Assembly: GCF_004519335.1 (NCBI RefSeq)
Contig: NZ_SOZD01000005.1
Location: forward strand, 421,382 to 485,381
Direction of reading: 5' to 3'
From: Jiella endophytica
GTDB lineage: Bacteria > Pseudomonadota > Alphaproteobacteria > Rhizobiales > Rhizobiaceae
Length of the DNA stretch: 64,000 bases
The position numbers and the translations under genes were made by a program. Under the pieces are notes generated by a model. The model was not told the DNA's origin, ran no database searches, and was given only the letters and a program-made list of their open reading frames with translations. Positions 60,397-64,000 of the stretch are shown in pieces. The stretch's first letter is position 1. Each line of letters begins with the position of its first letter.

Positions 60397-61191
60397 ATGG
60401 AAGAAATACACGGAGACCGGCCTAGATGGAATAAAAGGCTACTATCCAGTAGGGCTATTCCAATATATATCTCTATTATAGCGCTTATATCGTCGTTGGG
60501 ACAACAGTTTTCAGAGGCCATAAAGCGACCAAAAATAAACGTATATCTTCCGCCATATGTAGAAAGTCATATGTCGATAGGAAACACGTTATTTCATGCA
60601 GCGATCACTATAGTAAACGATGGAAATTATCCGGGATCCTTTTCCAGGGTTTCCTGTAGTATCTCAGGAAGTGGGGGATTTCGAAAGATAGAAATGTTTG
60701 TTCCAACTCAGCACTCAGTTGGCGCGGGCGGTAGCGATATCGTTATACCTTTTGTAGCTGTATCTTTGGCCCCCTCTGAAGAAACGACGACCAAAATTAT
60801 ATGTTTGCCGAAATTCTACATTGAAACATTCAAAGATCGCTATGAAGATCTTGAGTTTCGAGCAAAATGGGAGTTCTTCGAAAAGAAAAAATTGGAATGT
60901 AAGAGCATAAGCAGAGATCGTGCCGCGTTGTCTGAAGAATTAACCGCTGGATTAGAAGATTTATTCGACGACATGTTTTTCCTAAAATCCGGAGAATTTG
61001 AATTTAGAATTGATGTTTACGGAGCAAAAAACAAATTAATCGCTTCAGCTTCGAGCAAAATGAAGGTATCTTCGAATCAAATATCGAGGCTGGAGGGCGC
61101 ACGCGCCGATCTTAAGTACGGATTTCGCACGGCTTGCCAAGCATCACCTGCAGCACATGCAACATTTCCTTTAATATCCATCGCTGGATAA
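60397..61191 (+). CDS. Membrane-anchored beta-rich protein
   Basis: 264 residues. One N-terminal TM helix (~18-35: AIPIYISIIALISSLGQQF), then a mostly beta-strand domain (TLFHAAITIVNDGNYPGSFS). The gene is strongly AT-rich compared with everything around it, a sign of recent transfer. No family recognised. It may act with the two genes downstream. Confidence 0.65.
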   Translation: MEEIHGDRPRWNKRLLSSRAIPIYISIIALISSLGQQFSEAIKRPKINVYLPPYVESHMSIGNTLFHAAITIVNDGNYPGSFSRVSCSISGSGGFRKIEMFVPTQHSVGAGGSDIVIPFVAVSLAPSEETTTKIICLPKFYIETFKDRYEDLEFRAKWEFFEKKKLECKSISRDRAALSEELTAGLEDLFDDMFFLKSGEFEFRIDVYGAKNKLIASASSKMKVSSNQISRLEGARADLKYGFRTACQASPAAHATFPLISIAG

Positions 61192-61310
61192 CGCAGATTG
61201 TATATAGATAATTTTATGCTATTATTATATAGAGGCCAACTGAATAAATATTTTGCTTGATCTATATTGGAAGTGAGTGCTTCAGTAACGAGAAAAATAC
61301 TTCTAATCGG

Positions 61311-62744
61311 ATGTCTATTCTAGGCGAGGATCGGGTGGGAAGCTGCAATTCGCGTGAAGATACCAATTGGGGTGCTGCCGCTTGGCGCCTCCTATGTGTT
61401 CGCTCGAGGAAGAGCTTTTTTGCCGCAGTCCTGTTGGCGCTGCCGACCATTGCGCTGGAGCAAGGCCTTCTCTTCGCCGCGCCGGTCGGTCGGCCAGCCG
61501 AGGTCCGGATCGAAAGATTGCCCCCGTCATCCGGTCCGCTCCACCCGGGAAAAATCGGTCCAGATATCTTTAGTCCGAAGACAATTAGGGAACTTCGGGA
61601 ACTCGAACAACGTCGTCGCGAAGAGGCGAAGGCCGATTGGAAGCCTTTCGGACAGGATCACGGCGACTACTCGATTTTCGACGGTCTTAAAAGTCGCGAG
61701 GAACGGGAGGTGCTTGGAAAGTACCTCGATGCCGACCCGTTGGCTGTCCGGCTCGGCATTAAGTCCTGGCGAATGACGGCCCCTCCTAAACTGACGGAAA
61801 TTCATCGGGTTTTAGAACTCGCGCGTAAGCCGCTTCAAGGCCATGTCGAATTGGGCCTGTTCCTCGACGATGCGGTTTTCGGAGAGGCCGCCCAAGGTAT
61901 CCGGACGGCATGGGGCTTGCGTCCTATCTCGGCCACGCCCAAGCCTGAGTTGTTGGAAGAAGCCCTCAAAGCGCGCACCGGTCAAACCTGGATCGTGGTT
62001 GGCCACGTCGAGGGTGACTCCTTCGTCATGCTCGATGCGCTGAAGCGAAAAACTCGGATCTCGATCCCAGATCTGTTGACCAAGGGTTTCAATCATGGAG
62101 TGCTGGTCATTCCCATTGGTTGTAGGACTGCAGCTGCGAACGCGCCTCTTGGTTTCATCAAGCCCATCAGTACCGATGCTGTGGCGACTTTCCTCAGCCA
62201 GCTTCCGCCAACGCCCATCGTCGCCGACCTCGTCTTCGGTCTGCGGAATATCGGGCAGATGCGCGTCAAGATGGATGATTTGCTGCACCAATTAGAAATC
62301 GAAGTGGAGGAGGGCGGAGGCGGTCAAGTCACTCATGTAAGGATTCCGTACAATTGGAGCGGCGGTCAGCCGTCAGGTAGCCTAGTGACATCGAGCCAGT
62401 TTCAGGACCTCATCGAAAGCGAGGCGTCAGCGCTGCTGCCGTGGAAACAGCGGTGGTGGCTTGCGATAAAATCAAATCCTTTAACCTATCTCGCCCTGTG
62501 GCTGCTGTTCTGGTTCGTGACCTGGACCTACCGAAAAAAGATACTGGCTTCATCCAGCAAGAGAGCCGATTCTTTTCTAGTTATGCTCCTTTCCCTACCC
62601 AACAAGCTCAGCCAGGCTGGATGTATTGTCGCCGCCACGATTGCGATACTCGCCCTGTTTTCCGCCGTGCCGCCCCTCTTCTTTATCGTAATCGGAGGTT
62701 TTGCACTCTATGGCCTCGCAGAGAAATTCGAAAGGAAATCATAG
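61311..62744 (+). CDS. Membrane protein with CHAT/caspase-like domain
   Basis: 477 residues from the ATG at 61311; upstream in-frame starts add up to 18. A TM or signal helix at ~36-55, a soluble region, then a CHAT-like core with His232 (VVGHVEGDSF) and Cys271 (LVIPIGCRTAAANA), 39 residues apart as in caspase-fold proteases; GCRTA resembles the S-A-C-R-T-A of CHAT proteins. TM helices follow at ~400-418 and ~440-470. A membrane-tethered protease effector is suggested, not shown. Confidence 0.55.
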   Translation: MSILGEDRVGSCNSREDTNWGAAAWRLLCVRSRKSFFAAVLLALPTIALEQGLLFAAPVGRPAEVRIERLPPSSGPLHPGKIGPDIFSPKTIRELRELEQRRREEAKADWKPFGQDHGDYSIFDGLKSREEREVLGKYLDADPLAVRLGIKSWRMTAPPKLTEIHRVLELARKPLQGHVELGLFLDDAVFGEAAQGIRTAWGLRPISATPKPELLEEALKARTGQTWIVVGHVEGDSFVMLDALKRKTRISIPDLLTKGFNHGVLVIPIGCRTAAANAPLGFIKPISTDAVATFLSQLPPTPIVADLVFGLRNIGQMRVKMDDLLHQLEIEVEEGGGGQVTHVRIPYNWSGGQPSGSLVTSSQFQDLIESEASALLPWKQRWWLAIKSNPLTYLALWLLFWFVTWTYRKKILASSSKRADSFLVMLLSLPNKLSQAGCIVAATIAILALFSAVPPLFFIVIGGFALYGLAEKFERKS

Positions 62745-63400
62745 TGGAAAACGCTCCGTCGCTTATTGAATTGCTGAAGAGAAATGCGTCTGGAGATTTG
62801 GAAGCGCTACGAAGGCAGTTCCCTGAGGCTGCTAAACTGTTCTCCACCGAGCGGATGTTAGGACCCGAAGACGAAAGCGCTATTCCAACGGCTGAGAATG
62901 TGTCCGGTTCAGGCGGCATCCAACCGGGCCGTCCCACCCCTTTTCCGAACCGGGCAGCTGTTATTGCTCTGATCGAAACAAGTCTCAATACCATCATTGC
63001 AGAAATGGATGCGTTGACCCAAACCATCCGCAAGACAATGAAGCAAGTATCTCGAACCCGGTTTGCAGGGGCGATCGTGGCCACAATTGCAGGGGGCCTG
63101 ACCAGCATACTGGCACTCAAGTTCCCCAACGAAGTGGTGCAGGCGGTTACGGCTTTCGTTGCCATGCTCGGTGGCATTACGACGGTGACTGCCGATCAGT
63201 TCGAGCGTGCGCCAAGCGGTGTCCGTATCGCCTCGGCCGAGGAATATGCTAAGCTTGTCGAAGCAAGGTCAAAGGTCGAATTGATTGAACTGAAGATCGC
63301 TCGCGACAACATCATCGCAATCAGTAGGCGCGATCTCTATGCCATGCTCGACGAACTCAACGATTACGCCCTGACGGTGAAGCGGCTCCAACTGGCATGA
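62744..63400 (+). CDS. Two-TM helical protein, SLATT-like candidate
   Basis: 218 residues from a GTG that shares its G with the previous stop (TAGTG), with AAAGGAAA upstream. TM helices at ~107-127 and ~131-149, then a long helix (EEYAKLVEARSKVELIELKI). The layout recalls SLATT two-TM effectors tied to nucleotide-signalling defence systems; the match is by architecture only. Confidence 0.6.
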   Translation: MENAPSLIELLKRNASGDLEALRRQFPEAAKLFSTERMLGPEDESAIPTAENVSGSGGIQPGRPTPFPNRAAVIALIETSLNTIIAEMDALTQTIRKTMKQVSRTRFAGAIVATIAGGLTSILALKFPNEVVQAVTAFVAMLGGITTVTADQFERAPSGVRIASAEEYAKLVEARSKVELIELKIARDNIIAISRRDLYAMLDELNDYALTVKRLQLA

Positions 63401-63881
63401 TCGAAGTCGCATCGACAGTCTATGAAACGCCCCAGTCAGCGGGTCAAAGGTTCGACTTTTTTAGCGCCGGACTCAAGCTGTTGCCCCGGTCTTTTCTCAG
63501 ATGTTTCTCGGCGCGCAGCCGCCCGATGAGCATCACGCCCCCTCTACATCGGACTAGCGAAATGTGTCCATGACGCCGCCTAGGCCGTGTAATGAGGACC
63601 TCCCCCTACAGCGCCACAGCCCCGCAGAAGATTACTTTCCACCTCGTCGCGTTCTTGAGCTTGCTCAGTTCCTCAATCGACGCTGTGCGGGACATGGCCG
63701 GCTTTCTCCGTCGCGAACATTCTTCATTGATCTTCAGTCGAACAATGCAGCAACATTCCGTGGTGATTTCGGTGGGAGTTTCGCCACGGAATATCCAAAT
63801 GTGCCGCCTTCGTTCCGCTTGGCGAAAACTCACCAAACAACGGGCTTGCGCCGAACGCCCATGTTCTCTAGGAGTTCCGGA
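63401..63881. other. Non-coding region next to attR
   Basis: 481 bases with no well-supported gene. It contains an inverted repeat, ATTCCGTGG at 63755-63763 with CCACGGAAT at 63784-63792, and ends in the promoter that the phage supplies to tRNA-Pro. A 29-residue minus-strand frame at 63606-63695 is too weak to call. Confidence 0.5.
63846..63874 (+). promoter_or_regulatory. Phage-supplied tRNA-Pro promoter
   Basis: TTGCGC (63846-63851), a 17-base spacer and TAGGAG (63869-63874), 10 bases before the tRNA. Same elements and spacing as the displaced chromosomal promoter at 6474-6502. Confidence 0.5.
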
Positions 63882-63923
63882 CGTCGGAGCGTAGCGCAGC
63901 CTGGTAGCGCACCTGAATGGGGT
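63882..63923 (+). repeat. attR core, 42-bp direct repeat
   Basis: Identical to 6509-6550. Here it runs on into the tRNA 3' half, giving a complete tRNA gene. Confidence 0.95.
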
Positions 63924-63961
63924 TCAGGGGGTCGGAGGTTCGAATCCTCTCGCTCCGACCA
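63885..63961 (+). tRNA. tRNA-Pro (anticodon GGG)
   Basis: 77 bases. Acceptor stem CGGAGCG/CGCTCCG, anticodon stem CCTGA/TCAGG with loop ATGGGGT, T arm GGAGG-TTCGAAT-CCTCT, discriminator A and encoded CCA. It is the attachment gene of the prophage; its 5' half now comes from the phage. Confidence 0.97.
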
Positions 63962-64000
63962 GTTTTCCAAAAGCCAGCCCCGATGCCCCGGACCGAGCCG

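Larger units (their letters stand above)
6509..63923. mobile_element. Integrated temperate phage, about 57.4 kb
   Basis: The boundaries are two perfect 42-bp copies (6509-6550 and 63882-63923) of the 5' half of tRNA-Pro(GGG). The integrase is next to the left end. Inside are a repressor switch, replication genes, a lambda-type head module, a P2-type contractile tail module, lysis genes and an accessory segment. All essential modules appear complete, so the phage may be inducible. Whether 53.8-63.4 kb travels as part of the virion genome or was added later cannot be decided here. Confidence 0.93.

Overview
The window is high-GC DNA from an alphaproteobacterium, most likely a member of the Hyphomicrobiales (Rhizobiales). 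The host flank points there: metZ behind a SAM-II riboswitch and attenuator, a long-form dCTP deaminase, a UDP-glucose 6-dehydrogenase, and rhizobial-type intergenic palindromes. Genus cannot be fixed from sequence alone.

Layout. Positions 1-6508 are chromosome: a Sel1-repeat protein (5' end outside the window), a CDP-alcohol phosphatidyltransferase, a palindrome-rich gap, metZ on the minus strand, the dCTP deaminase and the UDP-glucose dehydrogenase. Positions 6509-63923 are one integrated element of about 57.4 kb, bounded by a perfect 42-bp direct repeat. The right copy is the 5' half of an intact tRNA-Pro(GGG) at 63885-63961. The left copy is an orphaned 5' tRNA half.

The element is a temperate phage. 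A leftward operon (11212 to 6588) ends in an excisionase-like HTH gene and a tyrosine integrase and includes gapR and an HD hydrolase. A switch region (11.2-13.7 kb) holds an S24-type repressor, a Cro-position gene and four matching operators. The early rightward genes (13-25.8 kb) include a gcrA homologue, an MT-A70 methyltransferase, a primase, a DndC-like PP-loop protein, an SF3 helicase and ribbon-helix-helix proteins, followed by an iteron-like array. The head module is lambda-like (terminase A type, portal B, W, C/Nu3, D, E). The tail module is P2-like and contractile (V, PAAR, W, J, I, H, FI, FII, E/E', tape measure, U, X, D). Lysis genes end at 52.05 kb. The predicted virion is therefore a chimeric myovirus.

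Accessory cargo is the most interesting part. Two paralogous two-TM proteins sit antisense inside the early operon, each behind a copy of the same 59-bp upstream module. A three-TM gene interrupts the tail genes just before the tape measure. Beyond the lysis genes lies a complete acyl-homoserine-lactone circuit (luxR, a canonical lux box, luxI and a small co-oriented gene). Next comes an FtsI/PBP3-type transpeptidase gene flanked by direct repeats, then a membrane-anchored STAND-type NTPase with ten 46-residue repeats. Last is a convergent set of three membrane proteins, one carrying a CHAT/caspase-like His...GCRTA signature. This 52-63.5 kb segment looks like lysogenic-conversion, signalling and probable defence cargo.
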